Shown here: positions 8,664 to 17,314 of the stretch, in pieces | Numbering within the stretch: position 1 is the stretch's first letter | How the letters are laid out: every line of letters begins with the position of its first letter | Origin: an uncultured Bacteroidota bacterium | Lineage (GTDB): Bacteria > Bacteroidota > Bacteroidia > Chitinophagales > Chitinophagaceae | Assembly: GCA_903887415.1 (NCBI GenBank) | Contig: CAISPO010000018.1 | Span: 1 to 64,000 of the forward strand | Reading direction: 5' to 3' | DNA length: 64,000 bases | Translations under genes and position numbers: made by a program | Notes under the pieces: generated by a model | Database searches by the model: none | The model's input: the letters and a program-made list of their open reading frames with translations, nothing else | Told to the model about the DNA's origin: nothing

Positions 8664-10040
8664 ATGAAACAAATCATCAAAGGATCTTTGATCGCCGTTT
8701 GTATGACATTTGCTATAATTACTTCGCACGCCCAATCATGGGTACCCGTTGGCAGTCCTGGATTTTCGGACAGTACAGCGTATGGCGTATCTATAGCTTC
8801 TGATAAAAATGGCATCCCTTATGTTGTATATTCGGATGCAGCCTATGGCGGCAAAGCAACCGTTATGAAGTTCGACGGTTCAAGCTGGATAGCCGTAGGG
8901 GCTAAAGGATTTTCGGCAGGAGGGGTTAGTTCCACTTCTATTGCCGTCGATACTAATGGTACGCCGTTTGTGAGCTACTCCGATGGGGGTAACAGTTGGA
9001 AGGCAACCGTGATGAAATACAATGGCGCGGATTGGGTAAACGTGGGCAGCGCGGGGTTTTCGACCAATACCGCTGCTGATATTTTATTGGCACTTGACCC
9101 TGGAGGCACTCCATATGTTGTTTTCATAGAAGGGGGATGGGGTGGAGCGGCCAGCGTAATGAAGTATAGTGGCACCGGATGGGCGTACACGGGGACCGCC
9201 GCATTTACCACCACGCCTGTGTCATATGTTTCGATTGCGATAGATCCATCAGGTACCCCTTACATAGCCTACCAGGACGGATTAGACGGTGCGGCCACTG
9301 TGCAGAAATTCAATGGTAGCGGCTGGGGAATTGTGGGCAGCGCCGGGTTTACCGACGACAGGTCGCTGTATGAACAGATCGTTATAGATGAATCAGGTGC
9401 GCCTTACCTGGTGTATTGCGCTTTTGATGCAACTACTTCCGGGATGGTAAAGAAATTTGATGGTGGCAGCTGGGTAAATGTTGGGTCACCGTTCTCTCCG
9501 GGTTACGCAAGTCAAATGGCTATTGCGCTTGATGGTACGGGCAAGCCATTTGTATTTTTCCTTGACGACGATGACAGTGAAAAGAATAATGTAATGGATT
9601 ACAATGGCAGCTGGGCACCAGTAGGGAGCCTCGATTTTTCTTTCGGGCAAATATCAACGCCCTATATGGGTAATGTGCGCACACTGGCTGTTGATAAAGG
9701 TGGTACACCTTATGTTTGTTTCGAAGATACCGCAAGGGGTAACAAGGCAACAGTAATGAAGTACGGATTTCCTGCGGGGGTGAAAAACAGCGTTCAATCA
9801 TCTGCTTCAATTAACCTGTACCCCAATCCCAATAGCGGTACGTTTAGCCTTAATATTTCTTCAGCAACCAACGAAGATGCAACAATCACTGTTATGAACG
9901 CGGTGGGTGAAAAAGTGAAACAGATAGCTGCAAAAACGAACGAGCAGATCCAGATAGCACTGGACAGCCCGCCTGGAGTATATTTTATCAATGCTGCGAC
10001 AAAAAACGGGCAGATTAGCGCAAAGGCCCTGTTGTGGTAA
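8664..10040 (+). CDS. T9SS-secreted repeat protein, probable beta-propeller
   Basis: The 458-aa protein has a Sec signal peptide (KQIIKGSLIAVCMTF...SHAQ, about 1-23). It is followed by about seven repeats of roughly 50 residues with the pattern GTPYVVYxD...KATVMKxxGxxWxxVGSxGF, which suggests propeller blades or a sialidase-like BNR fold. The last 75 residues are a type A sorting domain (NLYPNPNSGTFSLNI ... GVYFINA ... ALLW). It would be exported by Sec, carried by T9SS and anchored or released at the surface. No catalytic motif is visible; a binding or adhesive role is only a guess. Confidence 0.8.
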   Translation: MKQIIKGSLIAVCMTFAIITSHAQSWVPVGSPGFSDSTAYGVSIASDKNGIPYVVYSDAAYGGKATVMKFDGSSWIAVGAKGFSAGGVSSTSIAVDTNGTPFVSYSDGGNSWKATVMKYNGADWVNVGSAGFSTNTAADILLALDPGGTPYVVFIEGGWGGAASVMKYSGTGWAYTGTAAFTTTPVSYVSIAIDPSGTPYIAYQDGLDGAATVQKFNGSGWGIVGSAGFTDDRSLYEQIVIDESGAPYLVYCAFDATTSGMVKKFDGGSWVNVGSPFSPGYASQMAIALDGTGKPFVFFLDDDDSEKNNVMDYNGSWAPVGSLDFSFGQISTPYMGNVRTLAVDKGGTPYVCFEDTARGNKATVMKYGFPAGVKNSVQSSASINLYPNPNSGTFSLNISSATNEDATITVMNAVGEKVKQIAAKTNEQIQIALDSPPGVYFINAATKNGQISAKALLW

Positions 10041-10195
10041 TATTTCCAGCCATGTGCCTATTTAGGCCGCAATTTTCTTAGTTGGCATTAATATTGTGTA
10101 ATGTTTTTGTAAATCAGGAAGTAATGAGGCTATTTTTTTTGCTTCCATTACGATAACAACCTATTTTGTACCCTGAAAAACACCACAACAATAGA

Positions 10196-11077
10196 ATGGA
10201 TAGCAAGGAAACGATAGTAATAGCCCGTAACAGCAGTAAGCCGCTTATAGCAAACCGCCTGGGATATGGCACGATGCGGCTGACCGGCGAAGGAATATGG
10301 GGGGAACCTAAGAACCGCGATGAAGCGCTGGAAATATTAAAGCGTTGTATAAGGGCCGGTGTGAACTTTATAGATACAGCAGATTACTACGGAGAAGATG
10401 TAACTAACCGCCTGATAGCGGAGGCGCTCTACCCATATCCGGCCGACCTGATCATATGCACAAAAGTGGGCGGCAACCGTCGGCCTGATAAAAGCTGGTA
10501 CGCTTATAACAAACCCGACGAATTGCGATCAAGTATTGAAAACAACCTGCGCACGCTGAAGCTAGACCAGATGCAACTGGTGCACTTCAGGGCGATACAT
10601 GGCGGGGAGACGCCTTTTGAAGAATCGATGGAGGCCATGTTCGAGATGCAGCGTGAGGGCAAGATATTGCATGTGGGCGTGAGCAATGTGAGCCGCGAAG
10701 ACCTGGAAACAGCCATGAAAATGGGCACCATAGCAACGGTAGAGAATATGTATGGCCACGGGCAGCGTACCACCATGCACTCGGCACATGGCGAAAGCAT
10801 GGGCGGGGCAGAGGTGCTGGATATATGCGAAGAGCACGAAATTCCACTGATCCCTTATTTCTCACTGTTGCATTCCCTGCACCGCAAGGACGATCGCGTG
10901 GCACAGATAGCGGCAAAATATAACGTTACAGAAGCGCAGGTACACATTGCCTGGCTGCTACATAAATCGCCGTGGATATTGCCGATACCCGGCACTTCTT
11001 CACTAGCGCACTTTGAAGAGAATATGAAGGCAGATGATATTACGCTTACCAGGGCGGATATGGCTTTTTTGGAGTAG
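10196..11077 (+). CDS. Aldo/keto reductase
   Basis: The 293-aa protein has the AKR barrel pattern: RLGYGTMRLTG near the N-terminus, VNFIDTADYYGED with the catalytic Asp and Tyr, LIICTKVGG with the catalytic Lys, LVHFRAIHGG with the His-position segment, and the C-terminal NADPH-binding region PIPGTSSLAHFEEN. It should reduce carbonyl substrates with NADPH; the substrate is not predictable. The ATG at 10196 is preferred over an upstream in-frame TTG at 10166 because the extra residues do not fit the family. The gene is monocistronic, followed by a repeat element. Confidence 0.88.
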   Translation: MDSKETIVIARNSSKPLIANRLGYGTMRLTGEGIWGEPKNRDEALEILKRCIRAGVNFIDTADYYGEDVTNRLIAEALYPYPADLIICTKVGGNRRPDKSWYAYNKPDELRSSIENNLRTLKLDQMQLVHFRAIHGGETPFEESMEAMFEMQREGKILHVGVSNVSREDLETAMKMGTIATVENMYGHGQRTTMHSAHGESMGGAEVLDICEEHEIPLIPYFSLLHSLHRKDDRVAQIAAKYNVTEAQVHIAWLLHKSPWILPIPGTSSLAHFEENMKADDITLTRADMAFLE

Positions 11078-11080
11078 AGT

Positions 11081-11130
11081 GGCCTCTCCGCGGCCCTCTC
11101 CCAAAGAGAGGGTGAAGCAGAATGAGTTTC
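11081..11130 (+). repeat. CTCTCC-type repeat, copy 2
   Basis: It begins four bases after the aldo/keto reductase stop and aligns with 6996-7044. CCCTCTCCC and AGAGAGGG can pair as a hairpin. It lies between two convergent genes. Confidence 0.6.
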
Positions 11131-11149
11131 TTGCAGTTCATCGCTCCCA

Positions 11150-11548
11150 CTACGATTTCACCACCGGCAACACCAACTGCTCATACAGCTCCATAAGTTT
11201 GCCTTCAGGGTCGTTGCACATGCCGCTGTGCACTTTGGACATTTGCAGGGTGGTGCTGCGCGTGGCAGATAACCAGCGAAAACGCTCGGGGGCGGGCAGT
11301 TTGGCTATGGGGCCGGCTGCTGCATCACCGATGCAGATGAGGTTAAATGTTTCGAGGTATTTTTGGGTGAGGCGAATATCCACATCCGGATATAAACTGC
11401 GCAGGCGTTTTTTATCCAGGTGGAATTTCATTTGCAAAAATTTGCGGCTGGCAGCATACAGCATCACTCCCACGTTGAGGAACTCCTCACGCTCCACTCT
11501 CGGTACCAGGCGGACCACTACATACTCATATGACTTCTTTTCTTGCAT
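11150..11548 (-). CDS. DUF3037 domain protein
   Basis: The 132-aa protein matches the DUF3037 family by its opening (YEYVVVRLVPRVEREEF, then NVGVML) and length. There is no membrane segment or signal. The family has no proven biochemical role, but it is repeatedly found beside HipA-like kinase genes. Here its first 23 bp overlap the end of such a gene, so the two are almost certainly co-transcribed and coupled. It may modulate or be modified by the kinase; that is inference. Confidence 0.8.
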   Translation of the reverse strand: MQEKKSYEYVVVRLVPRVEREEFLNVGVMLYAASRKFLQMKFHLDKKRLRSLYPDVDIRLTQKYLETFNLICIGDAAAGPIAKLPAPERFRWLSATRSTTLQMSKVHSGMCNDPEGKLMELYEQLVLPVVKS

Positions 11549-12326
11549 GCTGCGCTTCTTTTACAAAAATATGTGAATTTGCCACCCTTGCCAGCAAAAA
11601 CTCTTCGTAGGCTTCCCGGCATTCTTTGGCTGTCCGGAAGTGCGGCTCTGCTATCACCCAGTCATCCGGTATCTGGGCAACTATATCATGTATCACCTGC
11701 GGTGTTATCAGCTTCCGGCACTTACGGTCGGCATTGTCAAGCTGCGCGGCTTTGGCGAGCAGCACATGGTCTTTAACGCGGGGGAAGGGCGTTTTGGCCT
11801 GCTCTGCGGGCGGTTTTGCCCAGTTGTAATGGAAATAAAGGCAGGCGCCATGATCTATGAGCCAGAGGTCTTTATTCCAGATCAGCATATTAGGATTGCG
11901 CACCGTTCGGTCCACATTCATCACCAGGCTATCCAGCCAAACGATGGTGGATGCGAGATAGGCATTGACCTTCGTAATTCCCGGATCGAATGTGTTGCTG
12001 CGGGTAAGGTAGGCAAGGCCAACATTGAGGCCCGTACTTGCTTTGAACTGGTTTTGCAATTCCTCGTCGCTTTCCGTGCGGCCGAATACTTCGTCGAACT
12101 GAACAAAAACTAATTCGGGTACTCTGAGCCCAAGTGCGCGCGCTATTTCACCGCCTATCAGCTCTGCTATCAGCACTTTGGGGCCTTGTGCCGCACCACG
12201 GAATTTGATCACATATTTATGCCCATCATCCGCTTCCGCAAGGCCTGGCATAGAACCGCCTTCACGCAACGGCAGTATATAACGGTCGATATTTACCGTT
12301 CTGAGATGGGGAACAACGTAGGCCAT
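11526..12326 (-). CDS. HipA-like (HipA_2) protein kinase
   Basis: The 266-aa protein has a HipA/PI3K-like kinase core without the HipA N-subdomain. Visible elements are Lys41 in KYVIKF for ATP, Asp139 with Asn144 in the catalytic loop NVDRTVRNPNML, and Asp158 in LIDHGA, equivalent to the metal-binding DFG Asp. It is shorter than E. coli HipA (about 440 aa) and has no HipB-type DNA-binding partner; instead it overlaps the DUF3037 gene. The target is unknown. It may phosphorylate a translation factor as HipA does, but the divergence makes that uncertain. Confidence 0.75.
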   Translation of the reverse strand: MAYVVPHLRTVNIDRYILPLREGGSMPGLAEADDGHKYVIKFRGAAQGPKVLIAELIGGEIARALGLRVPELVFVQFDEVFGRTESDEELQNQFKASTGLNVGLAYLTRSNTFDPGITKVNAYLASTIVWLDSLVMNVDRTVRNPNMLIWNKDLWLIDHGACLYFHYNWAKPPAEQAKTPFPRVKDHVLLAKAAQLDNADRKCRKLITPQVIHDIVAQIPDDWVIAEPHFRTAKECREAYEEFLLARVANSHIFVKEAQHARKEVI

Positions 12327-12348
12327 TGAATTAACCTAAAAAATATTA

Positions 12349-12430
12349 CGCCCTTTCAGGGCTTTGTGCATGTTGTGTTTTATACCGGGGGCTTCAACCC
12401 CCCGGGCTAATATATTTCGGCCTTTCGGGT
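12349..12430. repeat. Composite REP-like hairpin element
   Basis: Three small hairpins follow one another: CCCTTTCAGGG, then CCGGGGGC paired with an offset CCCCCCGG around TTCAA, then CGGCCTTTCGGG. The element lies between two same-strand genes. It resembles dispersed palindromic repeats at 21361-21552, but the sequence is not the same. Confidence 0.55.
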
Positions 12431-12445
12431 CTGCGTATATTTTCC

Positions 12446-14209
12446 TTAATTAACCACCAATTTGGTTGTATATACGCCATCGCCATTGCGAATGATAATG
12501 GTGTATATCCCGGTTGGTATTCCGTGCAATGGGAACTGGTAAGTGTTATCTCCTGTTACGGAAACAGCATCTTTAGACCGCACTGCCTGCCCGTAAATGT
12601 TTACGAGCTTTATGTTGTATGCGCCGCTGCTTTTGGAATTAAACTCCAGGGTCACGAGGCCACTGGCAGGATTAGGGAATACGTTGATGCTATGAGCCAC
12701 AGCAAGGTTCCTGATGCCCTCTGTGGGGCAGACATTTATGGAAACAGGGTCTGATGCATTGCCATTTGCCACTACCTGCAGTGAATAGGTGCCACCGGGT
12801 ACAGTGGCAGGAATAACAAATTGCGTAGTATCGGCGGCCGCGCCCCTCATTACTCCCGTGCTGTTCCAGTTGTAAGTGGTGCAGTAATACACCGTATCAT
12901 TGCTGGTGAGCCGCACAATGGGGTAATTCGAAGACATTTGCCAGTCATCACCATAGGCTGCGCCTTCGGTAATGCCGTTAAACAAGGTGCCCACCGCAAG
13001 GAAAGTATCGCAATCCTGTTTTATCAGCCCGGTAACGGTTGGTTTTCCTGCGGCAAGCGGCGCCCCGGTAGGGGTATATACATAATATTGATCATTGCCC
13101 TGGCTTGCATAGAGTATGTTCCCGTCAGGCAGGCATAGCATATTCGACTGGAATGCGCATATGTTAAGGCTGTCACCAATAATGTACGGCACATGCAAAA
13201 GCCTGGTAAAGGAATCTACTGTGTAATCAAATACGTAGTACTCGGTCGGCCTCGGGAAAACAGTGTCTGCAGTAGGCGTATGAGAAAATGCGCAAAGTAT
13301 TTTACCATCCACCATCATAGCCGCAGCAGCATCCGGCGCTCCGAGCGAATCAGGAATTTTTGGCCCCACAGCCCAGGTGCCGTGCGATGTATCGCCTGAT
13401 GGCGTATAGTAAGCCGTGACGGGAGTAGAACCCAGGAAGAAAGCCTTTCCATTAGGGAGCAGGAACGCCGCTCCGTCTTCTTCACCATACGGGTCGTAAA
13501 GCTCCACTGGCGGGTCGGTGTCGTGTATCCAGGCGTTTAAGGAAGGAATATACCTTTCCGCATGCAAGCCACCAATATCTACAAACAGGATGCTGTTGTC
13601 TGGCAGTTTTACCCATGCCGATTCATTAGGGATGCCTATGCAATGGGGCGCCGAAGTATAAGTATTGGCAATGGGATCGTAAAAGACCATAAGGTTGGTC
13701 GCAGCGCCGCCCTGGCTCACGATGGATTGCAGCACCCTGCCATCGGGCAGTATCTCTGAGTTGGCATCTGAAATGGTATCGGTGATATTTGCCAGGCCAG
13801 GCAGCGCTGTCCAGTTGTCAATAAGCGGGTAATATCTTTCGCCCACTGTCCTGCCGCTGCCATACTCGCCGCCAGCTACATACAGGGTACCGTCTTTAAG
13901 TACCTGGGTGGAAAAATAAAGCCTTGAATTATACATTGGGCTGCCTACAGCCCAGGTGCCATTAACATAGCTGCCGTGAATGTCCGGATACAGCCGGTCC
14001 CACCGGATGCCATAAGGGTCGGCGCTTCCACCAGAGGTTTTGCACATTACAGAACCATCAGTCATCAGGATCATTACCCCGTCGTTGTAATCAGGCGCCT
14101 GGCTAATGAGCGGAGTAAAAGTGCCCTGGGCATTGCTGCTGAAAAAAATAATGTTCAGTAAAAGCAACAAAAGGCCGCTCCTGAGCTTGCCGGTCTGAAA
14201 AAGTGTCAT
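12446..14209 (-). CDS. T9SS-secreted kelch-repeat protein
   Basis: The 587-aa protein has a signal peptide (GLLLLLLNIIFFSSNAQG, about 13-29). Kelch-like blades follow, with recurring LPDGxxL and Y-P-x-x-N-W units (for example ILPDGRVLQS, KLPDNSILFVD, CLPDNILYAS-like). A region at about 385-490 ends in an Ig/early-set-like domain (VPGGTYSLQVVANG). The C-terminus is a T9SS type A sorting domain (NVFPNPASGLVTLEF ... GIYTIII ... KLVVN). The order propeller plus early-set domain recalls galactose-oxidase-like proteins, but I do not see the copper ligands clearly. It acts at the cell surface or outside; its substrate is unknown. Confidence 0.75.
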   Translation of the reverse strand: MTLFQTGKLRSGLLLLLLNIIFFSSNAQGTFTPLISQAPDYNDGVMILMTDGSVMCKTSGGSADPYGIRWDRLYPDIHGSYVNGTWAVGSPMYNSRLYFSTQVLKDGTLYVAGGEYGSGRTVGERYYPLIDNWTALPGLANITDTISDANSEILPDGRVLQSIVSQGGAATNLMVFYDPIANTYTSAPHCIGIPNESAWVKLPDNSILFVDIGGLHAERYIPSLNAWIHDTDPPVELYDPYGEEDGAAFLLPNGKAFFLGSTPVTAYYTPSGDTSHGTWAVGPKIPDSLGAPDAAAAMMVDGKILCAFSHTPTADTVFPRPTEYYVFDYTVDSFTRLLHVPYIIGDSLNICAFQSNMLCLPDGNILYASQGNDQYYVYTPTGAPLAAGKPTVTGLIKQDCDTFLAVGTLFNGITEGAAYGDDWQMSSNYPIVRLTSNDTVYYCTTYNWNSTGVMRGAAADTTQFVIPATVPGGTYSLQVVANGNASDPVSINVCPTEGIRNLAVAHSINVFPNPASGLVTLEFNSKSSGAYNIKLVNIYGQAVRSKDAVSVTGDNTYQFPLHGIPTGIYTIIIRNGDGVYTTKLVVN

Positions 14210-14380
14210 TTCCTTAATGGTTTTATATGTTAAAAGTAACGAAACGATTTTAAACGAGAATGATTTTTAGCGGGTTACGGCAACTTTTATATTTTTTACT
14301 CCGCAAATATCGGCACTAAGAAGATTTTATATTCTCCGTTCCTGAAAAATCTTTACTTTTATTCAAATAAATTGTTTGTT

Positions 14381-14920
14381 ATGAATTTCGGTATAGCTGT
14401 GCTGTTTCAAATGCTGTTTCTTTTTGCGCCTGCAGCAAAGGAGGTACCGGCAAGTATATATGAGTGTAAGGCAGCGGCCCTGAATAGCGGAAATGATATA
14501 GACCTTGCAGCATATAAAGGCAAAAAAATACTTATTGTGAATGTACCATCTCAACTGGTGAGCGACCGGCAGTATGCCGACCTTGATGCCCTGGCTAAGA
14601 AATATGTGGGTAAGCTGGCAGTGATCGGTTTCCTTTCTGATGATTTCGGGATACCCCCCGGCGAGAAGCAGGCACATGCCGATTATCGCAAAGACTACAA
14701 CGCTTCTTTCCCGATAGCTGCTAAAACCCCGGTAAGGGGGCCGGAGATGGAACCCATTTATAAATGGCTCACCCAGAAGAAATACAATAACCTGGAAGAC
14801 AGCGAGGTGAAATGGAATTTTCAGAAATACCTGCTGAATGAGCGCGGTGAGCTGGTGGCTGTTTTCGACCCTAAAATAAGGACGACCAACCCGGCACTGA
14901 TAGCAGAAATAGAAAAATAA
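14381..14920 (+). CDS. Glutathione-peroxidase-like protein lacking the catalytic Cys and Gln
   Basis: The 179-aa protein has a hydrophobic N-terminus (about 1-18, probable signal peptide) and then a thioredoxin/GPx fold. The family's NVASxCG box reads NVPSQLV, with Leu59 where the Cys or Sec should be. The FPCNQFG box reads FLSDDFG, with Asp88 in place of Gln. The third box is intact (WNFQKYL, Trp145-Asn146). Two of the four catalytic-tetrad residues are therefore gone, so peroxidase activity is unlikely. It is 13 bp upstream of a peroxiredoxin gene with intact cysteines and is probably co-transcribed with it. I start at ATG 14381, not the TTG at 14372. Confidence 0.72.
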   Translation: MNFGIAVLFQMLFLFAPAAKEVPASIYECKAAALNSGNDIDLAAYKGKKILIVNVPSQLVSDRQYADLDALAKKYVGKLAVIGFLSDDFGIPPGEKQAHADYRKDYNASFPIAAKTPVRGPEMEPIYKWLTQKKYNNLEDSEVKWNFQKYLLNERGELVAVFDPKIRTTNPALIAEIEK

Positions 14921-14933
14921 TAAACACCGACTA

Positions 14934-15407
14934 ATGGCGATACAGACAGGACAACCGGCACCGGATTTTACGCTGCGGGATACAGAGAAAAATAAAGTAA
15001 CGCTGAGCGAGCAGGAAGGAAAGAATGTAGTATTGCTGTTTTTCCCGCTGGCGTTTACGAGTACATGTACCAAGGAGCTTTGCATGACACGCGATAATAT
15101 AGCTACCTACAACGGGCTTGATGCCGTGGTGTATGGTATATCGGTCGATTCGTTGTTTTCCCTCGGCAAATTTAAGGCGGAGCAAAGCCTGAATTTTGCG
15201 CTGCTCAGTGATTTCAACAAAGCAGCTTCCAGGGCTTATGATACTATTTACGAGCATTGGTTCAATGACATGGATGGTGTTTCCAAGCGATCGGCCTTTG
15301 TGATAGATAAAGAAGGGATAGTTCGCTATGCCGAAGTGCTGGAAAATGCATCGGATATACCTAACTTTGATGCTGTGCAGCTATGTTTAAAAGAAATAAA
15401 TCAGTAA
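14934..15407 (+). CDS. Peroxiredoxin (AhpE/AhpC-TSA family)
   Basis: The 157-aa thioredoxin-fold protein has the peroxidatic motif PLAFTSTCTKELC, with Cys45 as the attacking residue (PxxxTxxC) and Cys50 as a possible resolving cysteine. An Arg near SKRSAFVID completes the active site. It has no signal peptide, so it acts in the cytoplasm on hydrogen peroxide, organic peroxides or peroxynitrite. It follows the GPx-like gene by 13 bp. Confidence 0.85.
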   Translation: MAIQTGQPAPDFTLRDTEKNKVTLSEQEGKNVVLLFFPLAFTSTCTKELCMTRDNIATYNGLDAVVYGISVDSLFSLGKFKAEQSLNFALLSDFNKAASRAYDTIYEHWFNDMDGVSKRSAFVIDKEGIVRYAEVLENASDIPNFDAVQLCLKEINQ

Positions 15408-15420
15408 GTTGCGAAGAATT

Positions 15421-15453
15421 GGTCGTAAGTCGTGAGTCGTAAGTCAGCGATAG
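15421..15453. repeat. Short GTCGTAAGTC direct repeats
   Basis: GTCGTAAGTC occurs twice within 25 bp, next to AGCGATAGCT. The same decamer recurs at 17177-17215 and, reversed, near 55812. It looks like simple dispersed intergenic sequence with no gene. Confidence 0.5.
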
Positions 15454-15509
15454 CTGCCAGGCCCATATTTTTTTAAAAGTCTAACAAATAAAAACTCAAA
15501 ACAAACAGT

Positions 15510-16505
15510 ATGAAAAAAATTTACTTTCTTTTGATTGCGCTTATAGCCGGAGGCTGCACTTTTGCGCAAACACTTCCTAACGCAGGTATGGAAACCTGGC
15601 GGACTGGTACATCGGGTGGTACCACTCCGATAAATATCCAGGCACCTTCACAATGGTACGGTTTGGATTCAACTGTTATAGCCCTGTTGCAGGAATTCGG
15701 GCCATTGATCGGGCACGCTAGCCCAAATGTTTCTGCCCAGATATTTGAGGAGTCAACTATTATTCATGGCGGTGCTCATTCCGCCAAGGTAATGACCAAG
15801 TATGAAGACACTCTCCATTATTTTGCGGGCCTGCTTTCCAACTCGGTAGTGAACATAAATGTTACTGCTTTAATGGGCGGAGCTTCTGCTGGCAGTGCCG
15901 TTACTTTTTCGGGCGGCACACCTGTCGTTGGCAGGGTTGCATCCGTAAGTGCATGGGTACAGTACACCCCCGGTAAGGACAGCACGGGCAGCGTAGGCCT
16001 GGACAGCGGCTCGCTTACAGTGAATGTTTTCAGCACAATACACGGTGTAGATTCTATGGTGGGTACAGGTATTGTAAATATCGGGCCTTCTACCAGTTTC
16101 CACCAGGTGACGGCGAACGTGGTTTATACAGATTCACTGGATGGCGCAGATACAGTACGCATATTGGTTGCGAGCAGCGGACAGAGTGACGTATCGGACA
16201 GCAGCACACTCTATGTGGACGATGTAACGATGACCTATGTACCGGGCCTGGGTGTGAAGAATGTTGTTGCTAATGACGTAAAGGTTTATCCTAATCCTGC
16301 TTCAGAAACTTTGTACATAGATGCAAAAGGAAATGAAGGTGCAGGCTTTACTTTGTTTTCTGTAAACGGCCAGGTTGTTGCCAATAAAGTATTGAGTGCT
16401 AATGATGCTGTTGATGTTTCTGCACTACCGGAAGGGCTATATTTTTATACTATTACCGGCAAGGACAACATCGTGCAGCGTGGAAAAGTAAGTGTAGTGA
16501 GATAG
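15510..16505 (+). CDS. T9SS-secreted protein, possible PCMD-type carbohydrate-related domain
   Basis: The 331-aa protein starts MKKIYFLLIALIAGG with a signal peptide to about residue 19 (FAQ). The next 230 residues begin LPNAGMETWR and read as a beta-sandwich, with SGGTPVVGRVASVSAWVQYTP and LYVDDVTMTY segments that resemble the PCMD or carbohydrate-binding-like domains of Bacteroidota. The last 75 residues are a sorting domain (VKVYPNPASETLYID ... GLYFYTI ... GKVSVVR). The first residues are shared with the T9SS genes at 31808 and 37835. It is followed by a strong terminator. Its ligand is unknown. Confidence 0.72.
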   Translation: MKKIYFLLIALIAGGCTFAQTLPNAGMETWRTGTSGGTTPINIQAPSQWYGLDSTVIALLQEFGPLIGHASPNVSAQIFEESTIIHGGAHSAKVMTKYEDTLHYFAGLLSNSVVNINVTALMGGASAGSAVTFSGGTPVVGRVASVSAWVQYTPGKDSTGSVGLDSGSLTVNVFSTIHGVDSMVGTGIVNIGPSTSFHQVTANVVYTDSLDGADTVRILVASSGQSDVSDSSTLYVDDVTMTYVPGLGVKNVVANDVKVYPNPASETLYIDAKGNEGAGFTLFSVNGQVVANKVLSANDAVDVSALPEGLYFYTITGKDNIVQRGKVSVVR

Positions 16506-16531
16506 AACCAAGATAGTTGAACTGTATTTTT

Positions 16532-16558
16532 AACCCCGCGAATGCGGGGTTATTTTTT
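16532..16558 (+). terminator. Rho-independent terminator
   Basis: An 8-bp stem AACCCCGC/GCGGGGTT (16532-16539, 16544-16551) with loop GAAT is followed by ATTTTTTGT. It ends the T9SS gene at 15510-16505. Confidence 0.85.
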
Positions 16559-16561
16559 GTA

Positions 16562-17146
16562 TCAGGTTGTTTGCCGTGTCATTATTTTTTTTGTTGGAAT
16601 GGGCGGTGTGTATTCCTCCATTTTGGTGAGCAGCTCTTCCGCGGATTCGCTGATGAGCAGCGAGGTGTTTACAAATTCATCGAGGAAGCCTTCTGTAACC
16701 ATATTGTCAGATAACGCTTTGAGGGCATCGTAGTAGCCATTTACATTGAGCAGGCCTACGGGTTTTTCGTGCAGGCCAAGCTGGCCCCAGGTAAGCATTT
16801 CAAACATTTCTTCCATAGTGCCCCAGCCGCCGGGCATAGTGATAATGCCATCGCTGAGCTCGTGCATCTTCAGCTTGCGTTCATGCATGGTGTCAACAAC
16901 GATCAGTTCAGTAAGGGCGTCATGTGCTACCTCTTGCGTTTTCAGGAAGCCGGGTGTCACGCCGGTTACCTTACCGCCGTTCTCCAGTGCGCCCTGCGCC
17001 AGTGCACCCATAAGGCCTACTTTAGCGCCGCCATACACTATCTGTATGCCGCGCCCGGCGAGCATAGCGCCAAGTTCGTAAGCCGCCTCCCGGTAACATT
17101 CATTATACCCATCTCCGGCCCCGCAGAAAACAACGATGCTTTTCAT
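16562..17146 (-). CDS. LOG-family nucleotide phosphoribohydrolase (TIGR00730)
   Basis: The 194-aa Rossmann-fold protein opens with VVFCGAGDGYNECY and carries the family signature PGGWGTMEE, where Arg/Glu residues bind and cleave the N-glycosidic bond. LOG proteins hydrolyse nucleoside 5'-monophosphates (cytokinin ribotides in plants, AMP or similar in bacteria) to free base and ribose 5-phosphate. It is monocistronic. A -7 motif lies only 4 nt before the ATG, so its mRNA may be leaderless. Confidence 0.88.
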   Translation of the reverse strand: MKSIVVFCGAGDGYNECYREAAYELGAMLAGRGIQIVYGGAKVGLMGALAQGALENGGKVTGVTPGFLKTQEVAHDALTELIVVDTMHERKLKMHELSDGIITMPGGWGTMEEMFEMLTWGQLGLHEKPVGLLNVNGYYDALKALSDNMVTEGFLDEFVNTSLLISESAEELLTKMEEYTPPIPTKKIMTRQTT

Positions 17147-17150
17147 ATAT

Positions 17151-17158
17151 CAAATGTA
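17151..17158 (-). promoter_or_regulatory. -7 motif TACATTTG of the LOG gene
   Basis: Read on the minus strand, TACATTTG matches TAnnTTTG and ends 4 nt before the start codon. Transcription would then begin at or next to the ATG. No -33 box is evident. Confidence 0.55.
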
Positions 17159-17171
17159 GGTAAAAGTCTGC

Positions 17172-17216
17172 GATAGTCGTAAGTCATAACCTGCCTGCCG
17201 GAGGGTCGTAAGTCGG
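17172..17216. repeat. GTCGTAAGTC repeats, second locus
   Basis: Two copies of the decamer flank a small CTGCCTGCCGG hairpin-like sequence. It is related to the segment at 15421-15453. Confidence 0.45.
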
Positions 17217-17263
17217 GGAGTGAGATAAAAAGTGCAGCACTTTTTGCCGGGAAATTGTTCCAT

Positions 17264-17289
17264 AAAAAAATCCCGCTTTACAGCGGGAT
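17264..17289 (-). terminator. Rho-independent terminator of the DUF2795 gene
   Basis: On the minus strand the stem ATCCCGCT/AGCGGGAT (17282-17289 with 17270-17277) is followed by a run of seven T. It lies 26 bp after the stop codon of the gene at 17315-17536. Confidence 0.85.
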
Positions 17290-17314
17290 CAATAACATTT
17301 TTGCATGTGCCGGT

